Of a stretch of DNA of 64,000 nucleotides, positions 44,439 through 53,078 are shown one piece after another. The notes beneath the pieces are model-generated. The model was not told the DNA's origin. It did no database searches and saw nothing but the letters and a program-made list of their open reading frames with translations. Numbering within the stretch: the first letter of the stretch is position 1; every line of letters begins with the position of its first letter. The position numbers and the translations under genes were made by a program. Source of the DNA: JBMDXB01 sp048594975 (GTDB lineage: Bacteria; Acidobacteriota; Vicinamibacteria; Vicinamibacterales; 2-12-FULL-66-21); contig JBMDXQ010000067.1 in assembly GCA_048594975.1 (NCBI GenBank), positions 158,294 through 222,293 on the forward strand, written 5' to 3'.

Positions 44439-45347
44439 CTAGATCCCAATCTGCCGAAGGTAGCATCGATTCCGTATTGCGCTTGCGAGCGGCGCGCCCA
44501 TCGAAGGCAGGACGTCCTGCTCGACGACGATCCAGCCGTCGTACCCGGCGCGCTCGAGATCCCCGAGCAGGGCGGGAAACTCGACGGTCCCCCGCCCCAG
44601 CTCGCAGAACAGGCCGTGCCCGAGTGCCGTCTGGTAATCCCACTCCTCTGTACGCGCGCGGCGGGCGACACGCGGCTCGCAATCCTTGAAATGAACGTGC
44701 CAGATGCGCGGCCGGTAGCGCGACAGCAGCTCTACCGCAGAGCCGCCGCCATAAGTCGCGTGACCCGAGTCCAGGCACAGGCCGACGAGGGCCGGATCGG
44801 TGCGCTGCAGAAGCGCTTCGATCTCCTGCGGCGTCTCGACGAAGGTCGCGCAGTGATGGTGAAAGACGGTGCGCAGGCCCGCCTCATCGCGTACAGCCCG
44901 TGCGATTCCGCCGACACGGCCCGCCGCCTCGTCCCATTGACGCTCGTTCAAACTGATGGCGTCGTCAACTCGCCCCGCCGCTCGAGCGCGAACGGGATCC
45001 GCCGTCGGTTCGTCCGACAACACCAGGACGGGGCCCCGCTCTTCGGCGTTGCCGACCCCCGCCATGAGGCGCGCGGTCGCGACAGCCCTTTGCCGGCTCT
45101 CCTCATATGTCCCCGGATCGGACAGGCGGGTCGTGACGAACCCGCCGACCATCCTGAGGCGACGGCGGCCAAGCTCGTCGCGCAGCCGCGCGGGGTCGGA
45201 AGGCATGAAGCCCCAGTCGCCCAGTTCGGTGCCGGCGTAGCCGGACTGCGCAATCTCGTCGAGCACCTGCGCGTAGCCAGGACTTGCCGTCTTGGACTCG
45301 AACTCCAGCACGCCCCATGAGCAGGGCGCATTCGCGACCTCAATCAT
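44439..45347 (-). CDS. iolE: Sugar phosphate isomerase/epimerase, inosose dehydratase (IolE)-like
   Basis: The protein has 302 residues and forms an AP-endonuclease-2-type TIM barrel. MIEVANAPCSWGVLEFE is the usual IolE opening, and the metal-site stretches are TVFHHHCATFVETPQEIEAL, GLCLDSGHATYGGG, WHVHFKDCE and WIVVEQDVLPS. IolE dehydrates 2-keto-myo-inositol to the diketone used by IolD, whose gene is adjacent. Other activities of the barrel family cannot be excluded, but the context supports inositol breakdown. It lies 26 nt before the transaldolase gene. Confidence 0.8.
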   Translation of the reverse strand: MIEVANAPCSWGVLEFESKTASPGYAQVLDEIAQSGYAGTELGDWGFMPSDPARLRDELGRRRLRMVGGFVTTRLSDPGTYEESRQRAVATARLMAGVGNAEERGPVLVLSDEPTADPVRARAAGRVDDAISLNERQWDEAAGRVGGIARAVRDEAGLRTVFHHHCATFVETPQEIEALLQRTDPALVGLCLDSGHATYGGGSAVELLSRYRPRIWHVHFKDCEPRVARRARTEEWDYQTALGHGLFCELGRGTVEFPALLGDLERAGYDGWIVVEQDVLPSMGAPLASAIRNRCYLRQIGI

Positions 45348-45461
45348 CCCCTGTCCGTCACCTCCCAACTCCCAACCTCCAGCTCCCAGGTCCATCAGAG
45401 TCGAAGAGTGAGGCCTTCTCCGGAGCTGGGTGTTGGCCGTTGGGAGTTCGAAATCGCCACG

Positions 45462-47330
45462 TCACAGGTAGTGCCGTTCCGCCGCGCGAGCCCGCACGTA
45501 TTCAGCTCTCGCCTTCTGCACCGCCTCGAGCGTTGACACCTCGGCGACGGGCACGTCCCACCACGATTCGTAGCCCGCGACCCGCTGTTCGGGATCCACC
45601 GGAATCACAATCGCGGTGGTGCGATCGGCGCCGCGGGCGCCTTCGAGCGCCGCACGGATCGCCTCCGGCGTACACGCCCGGATCGTCCGCGCACCGAGCG
45701 ATTCGGCGTTGGCTGCGAAATCCACGGCGAGCACATCTCCCTCTAACTGTCCGCTCCGTCTGTCGCGCTGCCGGTATTGTGTCAGGAACCCTGAGCACCC
45801 TACCGATTGTGACAGGCCGCCGATGCTCGCAAAGCCGTGGTTGTCCAGGATCAGGATCGTCAGGCGCACGCCTTCCTGAATGGACGTCACGATCTCCTGG
45901 GCCAGCATCAGATACGAGCCGTCTCCCACCAGCACGTAGACCTCCCGGTCGGGAGCCGCCATCTTGGCGCCGAGCCCCGCTGCGATCTCGTACCCCATGC
46001 AAGAGTAGCCGTACTCCAGGTGGTATTGCTTCGGGTCGCGTGCTCGCCAGAGCTTGTGCAGGTCTCCCGGAAGGCTGCCGGCCGCATTGACGATCACGTC
46101 GCTCGGCCGGGTGAACTCGTTCAGGATTCCGATCACCGCGCCTTGGCTGATGGCCGGCGTTCCGGTGTCGGCGTAAATGCGGTCCACTTCTCGCTGCCAC
46201 TCCGCCTGCTCGCGAGAGACGCGCTCCCGGTACGCCGCTGGTGTCTGCCATCCCTGCATCAGCGGCAGCCATTCTTCGAGCGTCGCTCGCGCGTCGCCGA
46301 CGAGCGGCAGCCCCTGATGCTTTCCGGCGTCGAATCCGGTGATGTTGACGTTGATGAAGCGAACGTCCAGGCGCTGGAACGCCGTCTTCGACGCGGTTGT
46401 GAAGTCGCTCAGGCGTGAGCCCACCACGATCACCAGATCCGCCTCCCGCGCGATCCTGTTTGCACCTGCGGCGCCGGTCACGCCGATGGCGCCGAGCGCC
46501 TGAGGATGATCGAACCGCAACGCACCTTTACCTGCCATCGTTTCGACGACGGGAATGCCCGCGCTGCTTGCGAACCGGGCGAGTGCGTCGGTCGCCTCGC
46601 TGTAGATCGCGCCGCCCCCCGCGATGATGAGCGGCGACTTCGCCGCGCGCAGCCAGCCGGCGGCCTGCCGGAGCAGGGCCGCGTCGGGCCTCGGTCGCGC
46701 AATCGTCCAGACCCGCTTTCGGAACAAGGCCTCGGGATACTCGAACGCCTCCGCCTGGGCATCCTGCGGCAGACACAGCGTGACCGCCCCGGTGTCGGCC
46801 GGCGACGTCAGGACGCGCAGCGCCTCCGGCAGTGCGGTCACGAGCTGCTCGGGCCGGTTGATGCGATCCCAGTATTTCGAGACCGGCCGCAGGCAGTCGT
46901 TCACCGAAATGTCCTGCGATGCGGCAGATTCGAGCTGCTGCAGAACGGGCGCGGGACCGCGAGTCGCGAAAATATCGCCAGGCAGCAGCAGCACCGGCAG
47001 ACGATTGATGGTGGCCACGGCGGCCCCCGTCACCATGTTCGTGGCGCCAGGCCCGATCGAACTGGCGCAGGCCAGCGTCCGCCGCCGATTGGACATCTTC
47101 GCGAATCCGACTGCGGTGTGCACCATCGCCTGCTCGTTGCGGGGGAAATAACTGGGCAGCCGGTGCTTCGCCTGCAGCAGGGCCTGACCCAGGCCGGCCA
47201 CGATCCCGTGGCCGAAGATCGTGAACACCCCTCCAAAAAACGGCTGTTCGACGCCGTCGAGGCTCGTGTACTGCTGTGTCATGAACTCGACGATCGCCTG
47301 TCCCATCGTCAGGCATCTGGTGTGTCCCAT
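45462..47330 (-). CDS. iolD: 3D-(3,5/4)-trihydroxycyclohexane-1,2-dione hydrolase (IolD)
   Basis: The protein has 622 residues and is a thiamine-diphosphate enzyme of the acetolactate synthase type. GVFTIFGHGIVAGLGQALLQ, NEQAMVHTAVGFAK (with the glutamate that activates ThDP) and ACASSIGPGATNMVTGAA form the pyrimidine-binding domain. GDGSYLMLAQEIVTSIQEG is the Mg-ThDP motif. Such length and motifs define IolD, which hydrolytically opens the inositol-derived ring to 5-deoxyglucuronate. The ATG at 47330 fits the family start. It is divergent from the sugar ABC importer, with 85 bp in between, and transcribed towards the iolE-like gene. Confidence 0.9.
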   Translation of the reverse strand: MGHTRCLTMGQAIVEFMTQQYTSLDGVEQPFFGGVFTIFGHGIVAGLGQALLQAKHRLPSYFPRNEQAMVHTAVGFAKMSNRRRTLACASSIGPGATNMVTGAAVATINRLPVLLLPGDIFATRGPAPVLQQLESAASQDISVNDCLRPVSKYWDRINRPEQLVTALPEALRVLTSPADTGAVTLCLPQDAQAEAFEYPEALFRKRVWTIARPRPDAALLRQAAGWLRAAKSPLIIAGGGAIYSEATDALARFASSAGIPVVETMAGKGALRFDHPQALGAIGVTGAAGANRIAREADLVIVVGSRLSDFTTASKTAFQRLDVRFINVNITGFDAGKHQGLPLVGDARATLEEWLPLMQGWQTPAAYRERVSREQAEWQREVDRIYADTGTPAISQGAVIGILNEFTRPSDVIVNAAGSLPGDLHKLWRARDPKQYHLEYGYSCMGYEIAAGLGAKMAAPDREVYVLVGDGSYLMLAQEIVTSIQEGVRLTILILDNHGFASIGGLSQSVGCSGFLTQYRQRDRRSGQLEGDVLAVDFAANAESLGARTIRACTPEAIRAALEGARGADRTTAIVIPVDPEQRVAGYESWWDVPVAEVSTLEAVQKARAEYVRARAAERHYL

Positions 47331-47415
47331 GATGTCCTCGTCTCCGCTTGCAGCCGGAACTCGGCCGCCAGCATAATACGGGCGCGACTCCCGCCGACAC
47401 GCGGAAAACCATCCC

Positions 47416-48939
47416 ATGTGCGCGGTCTTCGACGCTGCTCAGCATCCGATCACCCCGCCCGTGCTGCAGATGCGCGGGATCTCGAAGCGTTACCCGGGCG
47501 TCCGGGCGCTCAGCGAGGCGGCGCTCGACGTACGCGCTGGAGAAGTACACGTCCTCCTGGGAGAGAACGGCGCCGGCAAGTCGACGCTGGTGAAGATTCT
47601 GAGTGGGGCGGTGAGCCCGGATGCCGGAGTCATCCTCCTCGACGGCCGCCCGATCGAGATCGGCGATCCCTTGCAGGCGCGCAGGCTCGGGATCAGCACG
47701 ATCTACCAGGAGTTGAGCCTCGTTCCTCATTTGTCAGTCGCCGAGAACATCTTCCTCGGGAAGACTCCCACGCGCGGCCCCGGGATCGTCGACTGGCGGC
47801 GCATGCGGCGCGAATCCGATCGCATCCTGAACGGTCTCGGCGTTTCGATCGAGTGCCGTGCCCCCGTGCACAGCCTGCGGCTCGCACAGCAGCAGATGGT
47901 CGAGGTCGCCCGGGCGCTGTCGGACGACGCGCGGATCCTGATCATGGACGAGCCGACCTCCGCGCTCAGTCAACGCGAGGTGGCACAGCTCTTCGCCACC
48001 ATCACGCACCTGACCTCGCGCGGCGTTGCCGTCGTGTACATCTCGCACAGGATGGACGAAGTCTTTCGAATCGGCAATCGCGTCACCGTACTGCGCGATG
48101 GCTGTCGCGTGACGACCGAAGACATTGCGGCGGTGACTCCATCGCGGCTGGTTCGACTGATGGCGGACCGAGAGGTCGCCGACCACTACCCGCGACCGCC
48201 GCGCGTGCGGGGCGACGAACTCCTGCGGGTGGAGGGCCTGGCAGGCGGCGGACTGAAGGACGTCTCCTTCGTCCTGCACCGCGGCGAGATCGTCGGCGTT
48301 GCGGGGCTCGTCGGCGCCGGACGAACCAGGCTCGCTCTCGCCATCGTCGGCGCCGACCGAGTGGAACGAGGGCGGATTGTCGTCAAGGGCAGGCCCGCCA
48401 GGATAGGCTCGCCAGCGGACGCGGCCCGCGCGCGTATCGGCTTTCTGCCGGAGGATCGACAGCAGCAGGGGCTCGTGCTCCCCTTGTCGGTCGAGCGCAA
48501 CGTCTCCCTCTCCCACCTCTCGGCGCTCGCACGGTTGGGCGTCATGGATCGCTCGAAGGAACGCATCGAGGCGCAGGAGGCGATTGCCAGCCTGCGGATC
48601 CGGACGCCCGGACCCGAGCACGTGGTCCAGCATCTGAGCGGTGGAAATCAGCAGAAAGTGGTGCTGGCCAAATGGCTGGCGGCACGGGCGGAGGTTCTCA
48701 TCTTCGACGAGCCCACGCGCGGCATCGACGTGGCCGCGCGGCACGACATCTACGTGTTGATGAACCGCCTGGTCGAGTGCGGCGCTGGCGTGCTCATGAT
48801 CTCCTCGGATCTCCCCGAGGTTCTCGGGATGAGCGACCGCATCCTCGTGCTGCGCGGAGGCGCAGTGCAGCGCGAGCTCGTGGGACGCGAAGCGTCCGAT
48901 GCCGACGTGCTGCAGGCGGCGCTTGGGGTCGCCTCCTAA
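47416..48939 (+). CDS. Sugar ABC transporter ATP-binding protein (RbsA/MglA type, two ABC domains)
   Basis: The protein has 507 residues and two ABC modules. Module 1 has Walker A GENGAGKST (49-57), Walker B ILIMDEPTSAL and a degenerate signature LRLAQQQMVEVARAL. Module 2 has GLVGAGRTRL in place of Walker A, signature LSGGNQQKVVLAKWL, and Walker B VLIFDEPTRGID. This is the CUT2 arrangement for ribose, galactose or inositol import. A CATAAT box at 47372-47377 lies 38 nt before the ATG and could be the -10 element. The stop codon is followed immediately by the permease start, and iolD is divergent. Confidence 0.92.
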   Translation: MCAVFDAAQHPITPPVLQMRGISKRYPGVRALSEAALDVRAGEVHVLLGENGAGKSTLVKILSGAVSPDAGVILLDGRPIEIGDPLQARRLGISTIYQELSLVPHLSVAENIFLGKTPTRGPGIVDWRRMRRESDRILNGLGVSIECRAPVHSLRLAQQQMVEVARALSDDARILIMDEPTSALSQREVAQLFATITHLTSRGVAVVYISHRMDEVFRIGNRVTVLRDGCRVTTEDIAAVTPSRLVRLMADREVADHYPRPPRVRGDELLRVEGLAGGGLKDVSFVLHRGEIVGVAGLVGAGRTRLALAIVGADRVERGRIVVKGRPARIGSPADAARARIGFLPEDRQQQGLVLPLSVERNVSLSHLSALARLGVMDRSKERIEAQEAIASLRIRTPGPEHVVQHLSGGNQQKVVLAKWLAARAEVLIFDEPTRGIDVAARHDIYVLMNRLVECGAGVLMISSDLPEVLGMSDRILVLRGGAVQRELVGREASDADVLQAALGVAS

Positions 48940-49911
48940 ATGCATGCCGCTCGAGACTATCGCGTGACGAGGCCGGGGTGGCTCGCGCACTCGGCCCGGC
49001 AACTCGGGACCCTCGCCGGGCTGCTGATGCTGTGCCTGATCCTGTGGGCCGCCACGCCGCACTTCCTCACCGTCTCGAACCTGCTGAACGTTCTCGAGCA
49101 GACGGCGCTGAACGCGGTGGTTGCCGTCGGGATGACGTTCGTCATCATCTCCGGCGGGATCGACCTGTCGGTGGGCTCCGTCCTGGCGTTTGCCGGCGTC
49201 GCGCTCGGACTGGCGCTCGACGCCGGCGTTCCGACGCCCGTGGCGGTTGGGCTCGCCCTGGCCGTCGGGCTGTCGTGCGGCCTGGCCAACGGCGTGCTTA
49301 TCACGTTCGGACGACTGCCGCCGTTCATCGCCACGCTGGGCATGATGAGTGTGGCACGCGGCGGCGCGCTCATGATGGCCGAAGGCCGGCCGATCTCCGG
49401 TTTCAGCGAAGGCTTTCGCGCCCTCGCCACGGAACGCATCCTGATGGTCCCCGCGCCGGTCGTCATTACGGCGCTGATCTACGCCGTCGCGCATTTCGTC
49501 CTGGGTCGGACGGTGTTCGGCCGCGCGACGTACGCGATCGGCGGGAACGAGGAAGCCGCGCGCCTCTCGGGAGTCCAGGTGCGCTTCCACAAGACGACGA
49601 TCTACGGCGTGGCCGGCCTGATGAGCGCAGCCGCGGCGGTCGTGCTGACGGCGCGGCTCAACTCGGCGCAACCGACCGCCGGGATCATGTACGAGCTGGA
49701 CGCGATTGCCGCAACCGTGATCGGGGGTTCCAGCCTGCTCGGCGGCGAGGGTTCGCTGATCGGCACCCTCATCGGCGCATTGATCATGGGTGTGCTGCGG
49801 AATGGGCTGAACCTGCTCAACGTGTCCTCGTTCGTGCAGCAGGTGGTGATCGGCGTCGTGATTATCGGAGCGGTGCTCGTGGACATGTCGCTGAAGAGGC
49901 GCCGCCGCTAG
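48940..49911 (+). CDS. Sugar ABC transporter permease (RbsC type)
   Basis: The protein has 323 residues with eight to ten membrane helices. The typical stretches are LLNVLEQTALNAVVAVGMTF, VIISGGIDLSVGSVLAF and FGRATYAIGGNEEAARLSGV, which interacts with the ATPase, and ATVIGGSSLLGGEGS. It forms the inner-membrane channel of the CUT2 importer. Its ATG directly follows the ATPase stop, so they are translated together. A structured 155-nt spacer separates it from the binding-protein gene. Confidence 0.92.
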   Translation: MHAARDYRVTRPGWLAHSARQLGTLAGLLMLCLILWAATPHFLTVSNLLNVLEQTALNAVVAVGMTFVIISGGIDLSVGSVLAFAGVALGLALDAGVPTPVAVGLALAVGLSCGLANGVLITFGRLPPFIATLGMMSVARGGALMMAEGRPISGFSEGFRALATERILMVPAPVVITALIYAVAHFVLGRTVFGRATYAIGGNEEAARLSGVQVRFHKTTIYGVAGLMSAAAAVVLTARLNSAQPTAGIMYELDAIAATVIGGSSLLGGEGSLIGTLIGALIMGVLRNGLNLLNVSSFVQQVVIGVVIIGAVLVDMSLKRRRR

Positions 49912-49921
49912 AGGCCTTGAG

Positions 49922-50042
49922 CCCCGAGAACTCATGCGAATGAGTCTAGTTCTCGAGGCGAAACGCCGTCCGCGCGTCAGCGCGGCGTTATCAGGCTTGC
50001 GGACTAGCGAGGCGGAGCCTCTCGCCGGTCTGAGGCGGAGCC
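49922..50042 (+). promoter_or_regulatory. Structured intercistronic spacer with two hairpins
   Basis: Hairpin 1 (49925-49955) pairs CGAGAACTCAT with ATGAG and TTCTCG around a GCGA loop, with a TCTAG bulge. Hairpin 2 (49962-49989) pairs AACG and CCGCGC with GCGCGG and CGTT around a GTCA loop, with a CCGT bulge. A direct repeat GAGGCGGAGCC follows at 50009 and 50032. Hairpins between permease and binding-protein genes often stabilise one mRNA part, but no U-run is seen, so a plain terminator is unlikely. Confidence 0.55.
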
Positions 50043-50066
50043 GCCGCTAGGATGTCTGGAGTGACG

Positions 50067-51026
50067 ATGATGGCACGCATTGCACGCAGGGTCGTGCTCG
50101 CGGTCGTGGTGCTGGGAGTGGCTGCGGCATGCAACCGCGGGCAGTCGGCCCCTGCCAGCGGCGCGCCACGCGTCGCGTTCGTGATGAAGACGCTCAATCA
50201 CCCGTTCTTTCTCGACATGCAGCGGGGAGCGGAGGAGGCCGCCGGAGGCGCGGGGATCCAGCTCGTCGTGCAGGCGGCCGAACGGGAGATCGACGTCGAG
50301 AAGCAGGTGCAGATCATCGAGAATCTCCTCCAGACCGGAATCCGGGTGTTGATCGTGACACCAAGCGGGTCGCGCGAGATTGCCACGGCCATCGCCAAGG
50401 CGAACCGGGCGAACGTACCGGTGGTCGTGGTGGACACCCGCGTCGATCCCCGGACGGTTGCCGACAACGACCTCGAGATCCAGTCGTTCATTGGCTCGGA
50501 CAACTACGAGGGTGGCAGGCAGGCCGGCGACTACGTCGCCAAAGCCGCCGGCGGCAAGGCCCGTGTGGCCGTGCTCGAAGGGATACCCGGCCACGAAACG
50601 GGGGACTCGCGCCTGCGCGGATTCCGCGACGCGATCGCCAGCCACCCCGGCATCACGATTGTCGCCAGTCAGCCCGCGAACTGGGAGCGGGACCAGGGGT
50701 TCACCGTCTTCCAGAACATGCTGCAGGCACATCCCGACCTCGATACCGTCTTCGCCTGCAACGATCTCATGGCGCTCGGCGCCGTCGAGGCGATCGCCGC
50801 CGCGGGGCGTTCCGGGCGCATCCGCGTGGTCGGGTTCGACGCCCTCGACGACGCGCGCAAGGCGATCGAGGGGGGGCGCATGGAAGCGTCGGTGGCGCAG
50901 TCGCCGAGGGAGATGGGCCGGCTCGCCGTCCAGAGCGCCGCGCGGCTGCTGCGCGGCGAATCCGTTCCGGCGGATCAGAAGGTCCCCATCGCGCTCGTCA
51001 CGAAGGGGGCAACCGGCACGCGGTAG
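50067..51026 (+). CDS. Sugar ABC transporter substrate-binding lipoprotein (RbsB type)
   Basis: The protein has about 319 residues. A signal ending in a lipobox (VVLAVVVLGVAAAC) anchors it to a membrane. The periplasmic-binding-protein type I fold is clear: VAFVMKTLNHPFFLDMQRGA, LIVTPSGSREIATAIAK, NYEGGRQAGDYVAK, and VFACNDLMALGAVEAIAAAG. It captures a pentose, hexose or inositol for the RbsA/RbsC-type importer. GGAG at 50058-50061 supports ATG 50067 or 50070 rather than the earlier in-frame ATG at 50052. The ligand is inferred from the iol neighbours only. Confidence 0.9.
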   Translation: MMARIARRVVLAVVVLGVAAACNRGQSAPASGAPRVAFVMKTLNHPFFLDMQRGAEEAAGGAGIQLVVQAAEREIDVEKQVQIIENLLQTGIRVLIVTPSGSREIATAIAKANRANVPVVVVDTRVDPRTVADNDLEIQSFIGSDNYEGGRQAGDYVAKAAGGKARVAVLEGIPGHETGDSRLRGFRDAIASHPGITIVASQPANWERDQGFTVFQNMLQAHPDLDTVFACNDLMALGAVEAIAAAGRSGRIRVVGFDALDDARKAIEGGRMEASVAQSPREMGRLAVQSAARLLRGESVPADQKVPIALVTKGATGTR

Positions 51027-51096
51027 ATACCTGCGGGTGCCGGTCTCTCGGTGAAGTGTCGGCGGCGCGCGACTCGGCGGCCCAGGGAGCACTGCG

Positions 51097-52143
51097 GTGG
51101 ATTACCGAACGAAGCTCAACGTCGGACTGATCGGCCTGGGACGTCTCGGACGCGTCTACGCGGCCGCGCTCGCCACGCGGATCCCGTCGACCCGCCTCGT
51201 TGCCGTCGCCGACGTCGACCCGGGCGCGGTGGACAGCGTCGCGCGCGACTTCGATGTCCCGCGCCGCTTCACCGATCCTGCCGGAGTGTTCGACGACCCG
51301 TCGGTTGACGCCGTGGTTATCGTCACCCCCACGTCAACGCACAGGGCAGTCACCGAGGCGGCGGTCGCGGGACGCAAGGCGATCTTCTGCGAGAAGCCGC
51401 TCTCTATTGCGCTGGACGAGGCGATGGAGATCCGCCGCGCGGTCACCCGCTCGGGCGTGTTCTTCCAGATGGGATTCATGCGGAGGTTCGATCGCGGGTT
51501 TGCCGCTGCCAAGAAGCGGCTGGACGAAGGAACGATCGGAGACGCGGTAGTGTTCAAGTCCACCTCGCGCGACCCTTACCGTCCCTCGATCGAGTACGCG
51601 AATCCGCGGACGAGCGGCGGCCTCATCATCGACATGGGCATCCACGACTTCGATCTGGCGCGGTGGTATATGGGAGACGTGGCGGCGGTGCAGGCCGTCG
51701 GCGGTCTGCTCGCCTACCCCGAGCTTGGCGCCGTCGGCGATATCGACAACGCGGTGATCAGTCTCATCTTCGCGAGCGGCCGCCTCGGCGTCATCGACAT
51801 CACGCGGAATGGCATCTACGGGTACGACATCACGACGGAGCTGCTCGGCACGAAGGGTACGCTGCGCGTCGGCTATCTGCGCGAGACACCCCTGATGGTC
51901 ATGACCAAGGGCATGGTCAGCCACGACACGGTCCCCTATTTCATGGAGCGGTTCGGGGAGGCCTACACCGCGCAACTGGAGAACTTCGCCGGCAACGTGC
52001 TGCAGGACCGCGAGCCGCCCATTACCGTGGACGACGGGGTCGAAGCGCTCAGAGTGGCGGTCGCGGCCACGACGGCGCAGCAGACCGGCGAGCGAGTCGA
52101 GATCGCCTCGATCGCGCACAGCGGCGAGCGTAACGCCCTGTGA
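51097..52143 (+). CDS. Gfo/Idh/MocA-family oxidoreductase, inositol 2-dehydrogenase-like
   Basis: The protein has 348 residues from a GTG. The Rossmann motif GLIGLGRLG (10-18), IFCEKPLSIALDEA with the family EKP, and GGLIIDMGIHDFDLARWYMG with the catalytic Asp/His pair are typical of IolG-type enzymes. They oxidise myo-inositol or related cyclitols with NAD. The position between the importer and IolB supports this as the first catabolic step, although other sugar dehydrogenases share the fold. IolB starts 12 nt after the stop. Confidence 0.85.
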   Translation: MDYRTKLNVGLIGLGRLGRVYAAALATRIPSTRLVAVADVDPGAVDSVARDFDVPRRFTDPAGVFDDPSVDAVVIVTPTSTHRAVTEAAVAGRKAIFCEKPLSIALDEAMEIRRAVTRSGVFFQMGFMRRFDRGFAAAKKRLDEGTIGDAVVFKSTSRDPYRPSIEYANPRTSGGLIIDMGIHDFDLARWYMGDVAAVQAVGGLLAYPELGAVGDIDNAVISLIFASGRLGVIDITRNGIYGYDITTELLGTKGTLRVGYLRETPLMVMTKGMVSHDTVPYFMERFGEAYTAQLENFAGNVLQDREPPITVDDGVEALRVAVAATTAQQTGERVEIASIAHSGERNAL

Positions 52144-52154
52144 GGAGGAGCCCT

Positions 52155-53024
52155 ATGAACGCACCGGCCATCACATTGCTCCACACGCGTGCCCTGCCCG
52201 ACACGAAGCAGTCTGGCACCCGGATCGCGCTCACGCCGCGCCGCGCCGGCTGGGACTACGTCGGGTTCGCCGTGCGGCAGATCGCCGCCGGCCACGCCTG
52301 GAGCGGTCGGACAGCAGGGAACGAGGTGTGCCTCGTGCTGCTGTCCGGGCTGGCGTCCGCCACGTGGTCGCCCGGCCAACCGAAGAGCGTCCGGCTCGGG
52401 CCGCGCAGGAATGTGTTCTCGGATTACCCGCACGCGATTTACCTGCCGCCGGGAACGGCGTTCGACCTGCGCGCCACAGCCCTCACGGAAATCGCCGAAT
52501 GCCGCTCGCCGACATCACGGCGGTTACCGGCGCGCGTCATCACTCCTTCCGACTGCGGGTTCGAAGTGCGCGGCGGGGGAAACGCGACGCGACAGATCAT
52601 CGATATCCTGCCGCCGTCGGCGGACGCGGATCGCCTGCTCGTGTGCGAGGTGCTCACGCCCGCGGGCAACTGGTCCAGCTATCCTCCGCACAAACACGAT
52701 CGGCACGCGCCTCCGGTCGAAGCGGACCTGGAGGAAACGTACTACTACCGGTTCTCCGGGCCGGATGGATACGGACTGCAGCGGCTCTACACGGCGGACG
52801 GCCGTTCCGATCAGGTACTGAGGGTCGTTGACGGGGACCTGGTGCTGGTCCGCGAAGGCTATCACCCGTTCGTCGCGGTTCCCGGCTTCGACGCGTATTA
52901 CCTCAACACCCTCGCGGGCTCCTGTCGCTCCATGGCCGCTACCGACGATCCCCGCTATGCGCATCTGCGCGCGAGCTGGCCTCCTCCGGACGGGCGCGTG
53001 CCGATGATTCCGAAGCCGCGCTGA
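52155..53024 (+). CDS. iolB: 5-deoxy-glucuronate isomerase (IolB)
   Basis: The protein has 289 residues and forms a bicupin. WDYVGFAVRQIAAGHAWSG, AIYLPPGTAFDL, NWSSYPPHKHDRHAPPVEAD (metal-binding His cluster), ETYYYRFSGPDGYGLQRLY and REGYHPFVAVPGFDAYYLN are IolB hallmarks. It converts 5-deoxyglucuronate, the IolD product, to 5-keto-2-deoxygluconate. ATG 52155 is chosen because AGGAGG at 52143-52148 sits at the right distance; an upstream in-frame GTG overlaps the previous stop. Confidence 0.9.
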   Translation: MNAPAITLLHTRALPDTKQSGTRIALTPRRAGWDYVGFAVRQIAAGHAWSGRTAGNEVCLVLLSGLASATWSPGQPKSVRLGPRRNVFSDYPHAIYLPPGTAFDLRATALTEIAECRSPTSRRLPARVITPSDCGFEVRGGGNATRQIIDILPPSADADRLLVCEVLTPAGNWSSYPPHKHDRHAPPVEADLEETYYYRFSGPDGYGLQRLYTADGRSDQVLRVVDGDLVLVREGYHPFVAVPGFDAYYLNTLAGSCRSMAATDDPRYAHLRASWPPPDGRVPMIPKPR

Positions 53025-53078
53025 CGAAACTCCCAACGCCCGACTCGCAAGGAGAATGGTCCGAAGCGTCCCCGTGGA

